Source: a virus. From it: DNA of 21,902 nt. How positions within the stretch are numbered: the first letter of the stretch is position 1; every line of letters begins with the position of its first letter. Below, one piece after another: positions 1 through 8,900 of the stretch. Below the pieces are notes generated by a model. The model ran no database searches. It was not told the DNA's origin and was given only the letters and a program-made list of their open reading frames with translations. The stretch covers positions 1 to 21,902 of the IMG/VR virus record IMGVR_UViG_3300025632_000096; one strand, 5' to 3'. The translations under genes and the position numbers were made by a program.

Positions 1-1
1 T

Positions 2-628
2 GAAAAATACAAAACAGGTGAAGACCTAGCCAAAGCTTATAAAGAACTAGAATCTAAGCTAGGTAATAAAGATGAAACTCTTCGTAAAGAAATAGAAGAA
101 GAGTTTAATAGAACTAAGTATGAGAATCGTCCAGAAAACAAAGGTGATTACACATTACCTGAGGGCATAGACGAAGGTGAAGCTATTGAAAGTGAGCTGT
201 TACAGTGGTGGTCTGAACATTCATTTGAGAATGGCTATGGTCAGGATGTATTCTCTGCTGGTATTGAAAAGTATATGAACGCTATTGCTGGTAATGAAGT
301 TAACATTGACGATGAGATGATTAAACTAGGTGACCAAGCTTTAGACAGAACTAATGCAGCTAGTGCATTTGCTAATAAGTTTTTCCCTGAGGAGTTAATG
401 CCAGCAATAGAGCGCATGGCAGAGACCCATGAAGGTATTGTTGCCTTAGAGCATATTATGGAAAACATGAAAGGCGCGTCATTAAATTCTACTACAGATT
501 CAGTAGATAAAATTAATGAGTCTGATTTAAGAACTATGATGCTTGACCCTCGATACCACAATGTAAGTCAACGTGACCCTGCTTATGTTAAGACTATAGA
601 AGACGGATTCAAGAAGCTTTATGGCTGA
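2..628 (+). CDS. Capsid assembly scaffolding protein, 5' partial (T7 gp9-like)
   Basis: The reading frame is open from base 2, so the true start lies upstream; 208 residues and the stop are present. The visible part begins with a charged segment containing DLAKAYKELESKLG, a pattern I associate with podovirus scaffolding proteins. A Lys/Glu-rich helical stretch follows, then DYTLPEGIDEGEAIE and a mostly acidic, helical C-terminal half. The family forms an internal scaffold that directs capsid protein assembly and then leaves the procapsid before DNA fills it. Position just upstream of the capsid gene supports the call. The stop overlaps the next start by 8 bases, suggesting translational coupling. 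An ATG at 275 is internal and should not be taken as the start, because conserved-looking sequence extends well upstream. The family call rests on motif memory, composition and synteny. Confidence 0.8.
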   Translation, partial: EKYKTGEDLAKAYKELESKLGNKDETLRKEIEEEFNRTKYENRPENKGDYTLPEGIDEGEAIESELLQWWSEHSFENGYGQDVFSAGIEKYMNAIAGNEVNIDDEMIKLGDQALDRTNAASAFANKFFPEELMPAIERMAETHEGIVALEHIMENMKGASLNSTTDSVDKINESDLRTMMLDPRYHNVSQRDPAYVKTIEDGFKKLYG

Positions 629-1133
629 TTGGCTTATGAAGCAGGGGCTTTTAACCCTAGTTCCTGCTCATATGAAACACGTTATTCCTCTTTCAGAAAC
701 ACTTAGTGAAGAAAATAAGTTTGAGTTATCTCTATTTAACAGAGAACCTTTAGATTTCTTTATGGAATTTGTTAGAAAAAAGAATGTTTATGTAGTTGAG
801 AAAGCTAATAAACCATTAGGCATTGTAGGTGTAGAGCCTGACGGCTATCAAACTGGGCTAATGTGGGCAATGTTTGCAGAAGATATGCAGAAAAATTGGT
901 TTAGTTTTTTAAAAGCATCCCCAAAGTTAGTAGAATTTCTACATGGAAACTATTATAAACTTAATATGAACATATTAGAAAGCAATGAGCGCATAATACA
1001 GTGGGCAATTTGGCTTGGATTTGACGTTGATGTTGTAGTTGATGGAGAAAATATTAATTATGTTCATTTTGTGCGTTGCAATTTGTCAAAAAAAAATGTT
1101 TATAATTTAGAATCACGGCCTGTAATACATTGA
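621..1133 (+). CDS. T7 gp13-like virion-associated protein (GNAT-like fold)
   Basis: A 170-residue protein. The layout resembles the T7 gp13/DUF2833 family: an N-terminal VPAHMKHVIPLSE segment (compare 'TPAHHDILEAK' in T7 gp13), a central strand region ending in NKPLGIVGVEPDG, an aromatic helix (MQKNWFSFLKASPKLVEFL), and a C-terminal NERIIQWAIWLGFDV. That last motif resembles the end of GNAT acyltransferase domains, where a residue run precedes a 'LGF' turn. T7 gp13 is needed for a complete internal core but is not itself a major virion component; enzymatic activity has not been established for the family as far as I know. The start overlaps the scaffold stop by 8 bases; an alternative ATG lies 15 bases further on. 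It lies between scaffold and capsid genes, not after the tail tube genes as in T7. Confidence 0.65.
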   Translation: MADWLMKQGLLTLVPAHMKHVIPLSETLSEENKFELSLFNREPLDFFMEFVRKKNVYVVEKANKPLGIVGVEPDGYQTGLMWAMFAEDMQKNWFSFLKASPKLVEFLHGNYYKLNMNILESNERIIQWAIWLGFDVDVVVDGENINYVHFVRCNLSKKNVYNLESRPVIH

Positions 1134-1182
1134 GTAGCCCTTTTGGATACCTACAATGACCATGTGAAGCAGACACCCACGA

Positions 1183-1197
1183 TATAAATAATTGTGC
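1183..1197 (+). promoter_or_regulatory. Candidate late promoter/regulatory motif upstream of the capsid gene
   Basis: The 86-base gap between the gp13-like gene and the capsid gene holds TATAAATAATTGTGC at 1183-1197. Twelve of 15 bases match 12811-12825, immediately upstream of the tail fibre gene; the core TAATTGTGC is identical. These are the two largest gaps in the window, and T7 has strong late promoters at the equivalent places (before genes 10 and 17). A promoter role is inferred from this. The rest of the gap has no ORF worth calling and no clear hairpin; a further TACAAT hexamer is at 1152-1157. The capsid gene's Shine-Dalgarno sequence, AAAGG, lies downstream at 1206-1210. Confidence 0.3.
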
Positions 1198-1219
1198 AAC
1201 TTAATGAAAGGTAGCTGTA

Positions 1220-2032
1220 ATGGCAAACTCAATAGACACAGCCTTCATCAAACAGTTCGAGTCCGATGTGCATTTAGCGTATCAGCGTATGGGTTCTAAA
1301 CTGCGTAACACTGTCAGAACTACTAACGTAACTGGCAACATAGCAAGGTTCCAAAAAATCGGAACAGGTGAAGCAACAACTAAATCTCGTAACGGTATGG
1401 TAACTCCAATGGAGCTAGCTCACACAACCGTTGAAGCAACAATGGCTGACTTCTATGCCGCTGAATATATTGATAAACTCGATGAGTTAAAAACCAATAT
1501 CAATGAGCGTCAAGCAGTAGCTCAATCTGCAGCTGCGGCCCTTGGTCGTAAGACAGATGCTATTATTGTTGCGGCCCTAGACGCTGGCGCAAACTCTACT
1601 CAAATACATGATACAAGTTCTGCTGTTCAAATAGCTGACTTACTATCATTGTTTGAAACAATGGGTGCGGCAGAAGTTCCAGAAGACAACCAAAGATATT
1701 TGGCAATGCATCCTAAAGGTTTTGCAGACTTATTCTTAATCGAAGAGTTTGCATCATCTGATTATGTAGGTGAGCAAAATCTTCCGTTTGCTGGTGGAAT
1801 GACAATGAAGAACTTCTTAGGTCTTAATATTTTCTCAACCAGTGCAATTGCTGGCGGTAAAAATATGGCTTATCACACTTCAGCTATTGGTCTTGGTATT
1901 AATGCTGATGTTTCTACAGAGGTAAATTATATCCCTGAGAAAGCTTCTCATTTAACCACTTCAATGATGTCAATGGGGTCTGTTGCGATAGACGACAATG
2001 GTATCTACGAAGTTCTTGACAATAACGGATAG
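1220..2032 (+). CDS. Major capsid protein
   Basis: A 270-residue protein placed directly after the scaffold block, preceded by a good Shine-Dalgarno (AAAGG) about 9 bases before the ATG. The sequence starts MANSIDTAFIKQFESDVHLAYQ and continues with a basic, Thr-rich arm (KLRNTVRTTNVTG). A helix-rich segment follows (INERQAVAQSAAAALGRKTDAIIVAALDAG), resembling the spine helix and preceding region of HK97-fold capsid proteins of the P22/N4-like 'phage capsid' group. The C-terminal part is Gly/Ala/Thr/Ser-rich (MTMKNFLGLNIFSTSAIAGG) and ends with ...DDNGIYEVLDNNG. It should be the shell subunit. Its length is short compared with T7 gp10A (about 345 residues), and it lacks an obvious frameshift extension. 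The small protein 18 bases downstream may decorate it. Confidence 0.85.
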   Translation: MANSIDTAFIKQFESDVHLAYQRMGSKLRNTVRTTNVTGNIARFQKIGTGEATTKSRNGMVTPMELAHTTVEATMADFYAAEYIDKLDELKTNINERQAVAQSAAAALGRKTDAIIVAALDAGANSTQIHDTSSAVQIADLLSLFETMGAAEVPEDNQRYLAMHPKGFADLFLIEEFASSDYVGEQNLPFAGGMTMKNFLGLNIFSTSAIAGGKNMAYHTSAIGLGINADVSTEVNYIPEKASHLTTSMMSMGSVAIDDNGIYEVLDNNG

Positions 2033-2050
2033 TAAAGAAAGGACTTTAAA

Positions 2051-2314
2051 ATGGCTTATGGTGCATCTGGATTAACGCGCATGGCAGGGGGTGGAGGCTA
2101 CAACATTTGGTATTATTCAAGTGTTGACGCTCTATCAGTTGTTCGCGCATCAGGTTACTTTAATGACGCAGCTGCAATGATGAATGTTGGCGACCTAATT
2201 GCTGTATATGATAATAATGCTCCCACAATAGCGTGGACTGTTGTTTTATCTAATACAGGTTCGGTAGTCGATGTTGCAGATGGTACTGCAATTACAGTAA
2301 CAGATTCTGATTAG
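2051..2314 (+). CDS. Small capsid-linked protein, possible head decoration protein
   Basis: An 87-residue protein starting 18 bases after the capsid stop, with AAAGGA as ribosome binding site. It begins MAYGASGLTRMAGGGGYNIW, continues with a helix-turn pattern (VVRASGYFNDAAAMMNVGDLI) and ends in short beta-like segments rich in Val, Thr and Asp (VVLSNTGSVVDVADGTAIT). I recall similar 80-90-residue proteins with 'YxSxDxxxxVxASGYFNxAxxxLxVGDLI' directly after capsid genes of many marine phages. They are usually annotated hypothetical. Position and a compact beta-rich sequence favour a role as decoration or cement protein on the head, but that is an inference. No catalytic or membrane motif is visible. 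A GC-rich hairpin follows its stop. Confidence 0.7.
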   Translation: MAYGASGLTRMAGGGGYNIWYYSSVDALSVVRASGYFNDAAAMMNVGDLIAVYDNNAPTIAWTVVLSNTGSVVDVADGTAITVTDSD

Positions 2315-2352
2315 AAAAGGAGTGGGGGGTTTAACCGCCCCCTACACTACAT
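2315..2352 (+). promoter_or_regulatory. GC-rich hairpin between SD and start codon of tail tubular protein A
   Basis: The gap holds a strong Shine-Dalgarno (AAAAGGAG, 2315-2322) 30 bases before the ATG at 2353, too far for normal use. Between them lies an inverted repeat: GGGGG (2325-2329) pairs with CCCCC (2338-2342), and AGTG (2321-2324) can pair with CACT (2345-2348) around a 2-base bulge; the loop is about TTTAACCG. Folding brings the SD close to the start codon. T4 gene 38 is a known case of such hairpin bridging. The position, after the capsid block, also matches T7 terminator T-phi, but there is no downstream T tract, so simple intrinsic termination is unlikely. Confidence 0.5.
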
Positions 2353-2937
2353 ATGGCAACACCAGCAAATTCATCAATAGATGTATGTTCGAGGGCTTTA
2401 ATCCTAATCGGTGCAGAGCCTATAACTTCATTTGAAGACTCTACTAATGAAGCACTTGTTGCTTCTAATATGTATGAGGATATAGCAAGGGCGGCATTAA
2501 CTAATTGTCGATGGCGTTTTGCAACAGAGCAGGCAGTATTAGGTTTACTATCTGATGCTCCAACAGGGCGATATGATGCAGCGTATCAGTTGCCGTCTAA
2601 TTTAATAATGTTACATGCGGTAACTGTAGGTGATTTTCCTATAGAGTATCAAACATATGGTGACAAAGTATTTTGTGATGCAAGCAGTACTGAAACTTTA
2701 ATTGCTGATTATACATTTAGGGCAGTAGAAGTAGACTGGCCTTCGTATTTTACAATAGCAGTTGAATATACATTAGCTAGTATGTTTGCAGTATCAATAG
2801 CTAGAGACACAGCAATGGCTGGTATGATGGAAGATAAAGCCGCAGTATCTATGGCTAAAGCTAGAGCAAGTGACTCTCAGCAACAAACAAATAGAAAATT
2901 TAATACTAGTAGGTATATTACTCAAAGGCGTAGTTAA
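2353..2937 (+). CDS. Tail tubular protein A (T7 gp11-like, gatekeeper)
   Basis: A 194-residue protein, almost the length of T7 gp11 (196). The N-terminal pattern SSIDVCSRALILIGAEPITS followed by a Glu/Ala helix (NEALVASNMYEDIARAAL) and an aromatic-basic turn (NCRWRFATEQ) is typical of the gp11/tubular-A family. So are the later YDAAYQLPSNLIMLHAV and the C-terminal segment with ALASMF-like helix and SxxxARASDSQ. The protein forms the ring that sits under the portal and joins it to the tail nozzle. No Shine-Dalgarno lies in the 12 bases before the ATG; the nearest strong one is upstream of a hairpin. The stop and the next start share one base (TAATG), so it is probably coupled to tubular protein B. 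Confidence 0.9.
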   Translation: MATPANSSIDVCSRALILIGAEPITSFEDSTNEALVASNMYEDIARAALTNCRWRFATEQAVLGLLSDAPTGRYDAAYQLPSNLIMLHAVTVGDFPIEYQTYGDKVFCDASSTETLIADYTFRAVEVDWPSYFTIAVEYTLASMFAVSIARDTAMAGMMEDKAAVSMAKARASDSQQQTNRKFNTSRYITQRRS

Positions 2938-5519
2938 TGCGAAAAGTTCGAGTACCAGTAAATAATTTTCAATTTGGTGAAATAAGTCCGTCAGCAATAT
3001 CAAGAACAGACTCCGCTGTGTACTCAGCTTCTGCTCAACGTGTAGAAAACTTTCTTCTTAGAAGTGAAGGGGGTGTAATTAAACGTGCTGGCACTGAAAA
3101 AATATACAAGTACGATATTACTGTAGAGCAAACATCATTTACAATTACAGTAGCTGACTATGCTAACATTGCTGTTGGTAGTCAAATAAAGTTTTTTACA
3201 CATGACGGCACAGAAATTACACTAGAGTCTGAAGCGGTTGGTGCTGGTACTCCTACTGCCGCGTCTGGCAATACTCATTATTATAAACCTAATACATCTA
3301 ATAATGTAACGGCAGACCTTATTTTTGCAGCTATAAATGCAATATCAGGATTTACAGTAGCCAATCCAGCAGCGGCAGTAGTAACTGTTAAAAGAGATTT
3401 TCCTCAATCTGCAACTAATTTAACAGTAACAACAACAGACAGCACACGATTAGCTGTAACAAATTTTACTGGCGGTGCTGATATGCAAAGTAGGTTAGTT
3501 CCGTTTATATTCTCAGATGATTTCCAATATATTGTATCTATAGAAAATGCTAAGTTAAGAGTATTTAGAGTAGTGCAATCAACAGGTGTTACAAGTTTAG
3601 TATCTACATTAACGGCTGACGTAGATAGTAATGCAATTCCATTTGATGATGAGTATATAAATGAATATTCATTTGCTCAAAGTGGAAACACTATGTGGAT
3701 ATGTCATACACTTTTTAAACCACGTTTATTAGTAAGGACTAGTGCAACTGCTTTTCAATTAGAAGTAAAAGTATTTGATACATTAACGTCTGGGTCTACT
3801 GTTACTGACACATTTCAACCATATTATCCTTTTCAAGATACTGGCGTAACTCTAGCAGCTGAGGCTACATCTGGGACAGGTGTCCCTTTAACAACTAGTG
3901 CATCTTATTTTGTATCAGGTCATGTTGGTACACGGTTAAAGTATGGTAATTCAGAAATACTTATAACAGCAGTTGTTAATGGGACTACTGCTACAGGAAC
4001 AATATTAAAAGCATTACAGCAAACATTAATTAATAACGCATTTAGGACAGCATCTGGCAGTGCAGTAGTAGAAGTTACTCATATAGCTCATGGTTTTAAA
4101 GGTGGTGAAACTATTGTTATCTCTGATGCCGCTACTGTTGGTGGAATTTCTGTTTCAAATCTAAACAATTCAGAAACTATTCTAGCTATTATAGATGAGA
4201 ATACATACACATTTACAGCTAATGGTACAGCTAATGCTAGTGAAGATGGTGGTGGTGCTTCTATTAAAATTACTACTGGTGCAGCTACATTAGATTGGCA
4301 AGAGCAAACTTTCTCTTCTTTAAGAGGATTTCCTACAGCCGTTACTTTCCATGAAAATAGATTAGTATTTGGTGGAACAAGCTCACAGCCTGATGCTATA
4401 TGGATGAGCAAAACAAATGCTTACTGGAACTTTGATGTAGGTACAGCAAATGATTCTGATTCAATCCAATTAATTGCAGCTACTGGTGAAGTAAACGAAA
4501 TAAGACATTTAGTGTCTAATAGAGATTTGCAAATATTTACAGCTAGTAACGAATTATTTGTGCCTACATATCTAGGTAATGCAATAACGCCAACTAATGC
4601 ACAGTTAAGAAAACAAACACCTTATGGTAGTACATGGATTCGTCCTGAGTCATTAGATGGTGCAACTGTATTTGTACAAAAGAATGGTTCTATTGTTAGA
4701 GAATACATTTATTCAGACGCAGAAGGTTCGTATACTGCATCTTCTATTTCTTCTATTTCATCGCATCTTATTAAGAATCCTATTGAGCAGTCTGTTCTTA
4801 GAGGTGCGATAAATAGAAATGAGTCTTATATATTTATGGTAAATGACGATGGCACTGTAGCTGTGTTTAATTCTAACAGAACAGAAAAACGAGCTGGGTG
4901 GGTTGAGTTTACGACTAGAGGTTCTTTTAAATCTATATGTGTTATTGATGACAAAGTGTTTTGTAATATTGTTATTGATACTGGTGCTGGTACTCAGGAA
5001 TATATTTTATGTGAGTTTAAAGACACAGTTAATTTAGATGTAGCTAAGACTTATACTAGCACTACAGGTGTTTTTACTGTGAGTGATGAGTTTGCTAATG
5101 GTGCAGTTGTTAGTGTAGTTAGCAATACAAATTACTATGGTGATGTAGTAGTATCTGGTGGTGAAGCTGATGTATCTGCTGTTGAAGCTATAACAACAGC
5201 AGAGATTGGATATAAGTTTGATGTTACTTTAAAAACTAATCCTATTGATTTAACAGCTGACAATGGCCCAGTTACAGGATTGCCTCGAGCAATAGGAAGT
5301 GTTTTCTTAGATTTAAATAATACACTAGCAGTAAGTGTAAACAATACAGCATTAACAATAAGACAAGTTACTGATGACATGTCAAAGATAAGAACGCCTG
5401 TTACTGGTAAAAGAGAGTTTAGATTACTTGGATATAGTGATGACCCACAAATAGAAGTGACTCAAGCAGAACCTCTACCTATACAGGTTAATGGATTAAT
5501 AGCAGAGGTAATTATATAA
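2937..5519 (+). CDS. Tail tubular protein B (T7 gp12-like nozzle)
   Basis: An 860-residue, beta-rich protein, slightly longer than T7 gp12 (about 794). The start MRKVRVPVNNFQFGEISPSA with a following SAQRVENFLLRSEGGVIKRAG is the diagnostic tubular-B opening ('...F..GE.SP....R.D...Y..g...nf....GG...R.GT'). Further family features are the paired FIFSDDFQYIVSIENAKLRVF segment, the WxxQTFSSLRGFPTAVTFHENRLVFGGT segment around residues 455-490, and the DLQIFTASNELFV segment just after. The protein builds the tail nozzle through which DNA leaves. It overlaps tubular A by one base at the 5' end and the next gene by one base at the 3' end (both TAATG). A short Ser/Ile repeat (ASSISSISSHL) near residue 605 is a local curiosity. 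Family assignment is firm. Confidence 0.92.
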   Translation: MRKVRVPVNNFQFGEISPSAISRTDSAVYSASAQRVENFLLRSEGGVIKRAGTEKIYKYDITVEQTSFTITVADYANIAVGSQIKFFTHDGTEITLESEAVGAGTPTAASGNTHYYKPNTSNNVTADLIFAAINAISGFTVANPAAAVVTVKRDFPQSATNLTVTTTDSTRLAVTNFTGGADMQSRLVPFIFSDDFQYIVSIENAKLRVFRVVQSTGVTSLVSTLTADVDSNAIPFDDEYINEYSFAQSGNTMWICHTLFKPRLLVRTSATAFQLEVKVFDTLTSGSTVTDTFQPYYPFQDTGVTLAAEATSGTGVPLTTSASYFVSGHVGTRLKYGNSEILITAVVNGTTATGTILKALQQTLINNAFRTASGSAVVEVTHIAHGFKGGETIVISDAATVGGISVSNLNNSETILAIIDENTYTFTANGTANASEDGGGASIKITTGAATLDWQEQTFSSLRGFPTAVTFHENRLVFGGTSSQPDAIWMSKTNAYWNFDVGTANDSDSIQLIAATGEVNEIRHLVSNRDLQIFTASNELFVPTYLGNAITPTNAQLRKQTPYGSTWIRPESLDGATVFVQKNGSIVREYIYSDAEGSYTASSISSISSHLIKNPIEQSVLRGAINRNESYIFMVNDDGTVAVFNSNRTEKRAGWVEFTTRGSFKSICVIDDKVFCNIVIDTGAGTQEYILCEFKDTVNLDVAKTYTSTTGVFTVSDEFANGAVVSVVSNTNYYGDVVVSGGEADVSAVEAITTAEIGYKFDVTLKTNPIDLTADNGPVTGLPRAIGSVFLDLNNTLAVSVNNTALTIRQVTDDMSKIRTPVTGKREFRLLGYSDDPQIEVTQAEPLPIQVNGLIAEVII

Positions 5520-5977
5520 TGGCAATTCCATGGTTAGCAATCGCTAGTACAGGTTTATCAGCTTTTAGCTCTATTCAAAGCGGAAGAGTTAGAGCTGGAC
5601 AAGCGTTGCAAAGTGCAAAGCTTGCATTAATTGACCGCAGTTTAATGGACACACAGACTAAACAATCTGCTATAATTAGAATGAATGAATATCAAAATGA
5701 TATGTCAGCTAATGAAAATATGTTTGCAAATCTAGGGAGAAGAGATGACCCCAGTATGCAAGCTTTTTTTGATAATCAAAAAGATATAGTAGCAGAAGAC
5801 ATAAGAGTTGCTACTAATCAAAGTCTGATTAGTATGAGAAAAACAGAAATAGAAGCGGCAAGTTTAAGAGCTGGTTCAAAAAATGCTTTAAGGTCTGCTA
5901 CTGTTAATGCCTTTGGAGATATAATGGGGGGTATATCTTCTTACAGAGGCTCAAGAAAAAAATCAGATAAAGATTAG
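5519..5977 (+). CDS. Internal virion protein (T7 gp14-like by position and pattern)
   Basis: A 152-residue protein. The first 20 residues are hydrophobic (MAIPWLAIASTGLSAFSSI), followed by a helical Ala/Gln/Arg-rich body and a basic Ser/Lys tail. This resembles T7 gp14-type proteins, which are small, Ala/Gln-rich, part of the inner core and ejected into the cell, where they form the outer-membrane part of the DNA channel. T7 gp14 is longer (196). The gene starts inside the stop codon of tubular protein B (TAATG) and is followed after 9 bases by a very long internal protein, exactly the T7 order 12-14-15. The hydrophobic N-terminus would fit membrane insertion after ejection. No direct sequence identity to gp14 can be claimed by eye. 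Confidence 0.7.
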   Translation: MAIPWLAIASTGLSAFSSIQSGRVRAGQALQSAKLALIDRSLMDTQTKQSAIIRMNEYQNDMSANENMFANLGRRDDPSMQAFFDNQKDIVAEDIRVATNQSLISMRKTEIEAASLRAGSKNALRSATVNAFGDIMGGISSYRGSRKKSDKD

Positions 5978-5986
5978 GAATTTTTA

Positions 5987-8900
5987 ATGCCAGTACTTAG
6001 ACAAAAAAGAACAGTTACTAACGCACCAATAGGTGTTGCTAGGATTAATACAGGTGAGTCTGAGCTTTGGGAAACAATTAGAGCTAACGCAAAAAACGTA
6101 GCATCAACAGCTTTTAATACTTTAAAAAAAGAATCTCTTAATGAAGCACAAGAGTTAGCTTTAAGTGAAGATATAGATAAAGTTAGAACAATTAATCCAA
6201 CTACAGGTAAGCTAGAAGCTTTAGAGTTATACAATATGAACTCTGATGCTAGAGCTGCTTACAAAAGAATAATTGATAGTAGATTTGAAAAATCAATATC
6301 TGATGAAATTAAATTAAAATCTAAAGAATTTTCATTAATAGAAAATATTTCTCCTCAAGCATATGAAGAAAAGTTTTCTCAATACTTATCTGGTATGGTT
6401 AATAATGCTCCAGAAGGTATGTATAAAGGTATGGTAGAAGAAGCTGGAACTTTTTATCTAGCTTCTACTAAAATGAATCTTACTCAAACTCGAAGACGAG
6501 AACTAAAAGCAAAAAATAAACAATTGTTTATAACTGAAGTTAATGAAATTCAAAAAAGTTTTTCAGAATTAAATGATGAAGACAGAGAAATAGCATATAA
6601 CAAAATATTAGAAAAAATAGATTTAAATGTAACAGCAGATTCAAACTCATATTCTGGCCCAGAAATAAATGCTTTAAAAAATGCAGCAGAAAAATCTTAT
6701 TGGTCAGCGGTTCTTCAATCTGATTTACAATCTCAATCTTTTAAAACTGCAAAAGAATTTAATAAATATGTTAATAATGTTGCAAGAAATAGAATAATTT
6801 TTGGTACTAAAGAATATGATGTTGGTTTGCCTCCTGAGTATTTAAGTGAGGAATTAGCAAATCAAGTTAGAAGTCAATCATCTATATATCAATTTAGAAT
6901 TCAAGAAGAACAAGCAGAAATATTTAAAGATGTACAAGAAAAATTAAATGCAAAAGATATTAGTATTAATAATATTTTAGAAGAATTAGTTTTTAGTGAG
7001 CAAACTAAAGAAGAAATTGATTTACTTGGAGTGCAAAACAAAAGTGAAAGAATAGAAGCTGGATTAGAGTATTTTATTACAGAACTTAATTCTTATAAAG
7101 ACAATTTAGAAAAATACATGAGGGAAAATCCAGAAATTAATTTTGATGGTTTAAATAAAGAAATAGGAAATGAAGCAGAAATTTTATTAACTTATGCTAT
7201 CTCTCTTGGTCTTGATACAAATGACCAAATTGCTACAGCAGTAGGTCGTCATAATACTGATGTACAAGACGAAGACGGAAACTTTCTTTCCCCAGAAAGC
7301 AAAGTAATTATTGAAGCAATTCATAAATTAGTTCCTTTTGACAAACTTGGTTCTTTAAAAACATATGTTCAACGAGGTTACAGTGGTAAGTTTAAAGATG
7401 CTCAAGCCGCAAGACAAAAAGCTTTAAAAGAAAATTTAATAAATAAACAAAAATTTGATTTTTCACTAACTGTAAGTAATGAAATTACTAAAATAAGAAA
7501 TGGAGATATAAGTTATACACAGGAAGATTATAATAATTATTTAGATGAATTTAATGAAAAAGTTGAATATTTTATTAATCAAGGTAAGCCACTTGGTGTA
7601 GATAAACTTATAGATTTTCAAAAAAAATTAAATAAAGAATTTATTATAAGAGATGTTAACGCCATGATGTCAGACATTCCTAATATTTCTTCTGAAATAT
7701 TATACGATTCAGATGCTTATATTTTAAGTGGCGGTAAAAACACAAGTTCATTAAAAAAATATGAATTTGGTACATCAATTGTTTCTCCTGATGGGCCAAT
7801 GTCTGCTCCTATAAATCATCTTAAAGATAGACTTGATGATATATTATCAAGAACTATGGGCGAAAATGTTAAAGCTATATCTACTGTTTTTGGAGAATTA
7901 GCAAAAGGACAAGCTAAAAAAGAAACACAAGCAAAAGCAATAGCTGATGCAAATATAAATAGACTTACATTATTATCAGGCGAGGCAGATAAAAGTCATA
8001 GAAATATAGTTGATGACAATTTTAATTGGCGTAACTCTAATACTTGGGAAAATATAATATCACAAACTGGTTCTACTGAGTTAACTAAACAAGTTAATCT
8101 TATGATGTCTGGTGCGCTTGTAGATAATGAAATTATAAATTCAATATTTCAACTTCATAATCAATACAGTAATTTAAGAACAGACAAGGGCGCAAGGTAT
8201 AATAAATTAAAAGCCTACAATGTTTTTACTGAAGACCAAGAAGCTTTTTTTGAGACTGTAAGTGATTTATCATTAATGCTTGGAAGTGATAAACGTAATG
8301 AAATTATACAAAGTTTAGGTAGTTTAACTAATAAAGATAAAAGTGAAAAACGTGCTAATTTTTTTGCAATTGCTAATATAGATGACAAAACTACAAGAAA
8401 TGACAGAAATGATATTATATCTTCTACTGCTAAATATATAAGAACAGTTTTGCCAGAAACAGATTTAATGCTTGGCACAGGTTTATATAAACAATTTGAA
8501 GCATATGTTAATTATCAAATCTACAGCAATATAAATGAAAAAACAATTAGTGAAAATTTAACTAATATGTATGATAAAGTTTTTGTAGAAGATGATATTA
8601 TTCTTGATTTAAGAACAGGTACAAACAAAACAAATCTTACTTTACATAATGTATTTGGAGATAATGACACAGCTACTTGGGCTGAAAGCCAAATGGAAAA
8701 ACAATTAAATGATTTTGGTTATACTTTATTAGATAGAATATTTGTAGGTAAAAGTGTAAAAGAACTTAACGAAATTATGGATTTACCAGCTGATGAACGA
8801 CAAAAACTTAGAAAAGAAGCAGAAGAATCTGGGGGTAAATATCAAAAAGTAGTTTTAATTCCTGATGAATTTTCTAGTGAAGGTAGTTTAAATTTATGGC

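Noticed and set aside
241-561. Minus-strand frame opposite the scaffold gene
   Set aside because: Fully covered by the scaffold frame that is open from base 2; no ribosome binding site, no family pattern.
1069-1078. TTGTGCGTTG, also present at 12820-12829
   Set aside because: A 10-base match inside a coding region; many such matches are expected by chance in 22 kb, so it was not used as support for the promoter-like motif.
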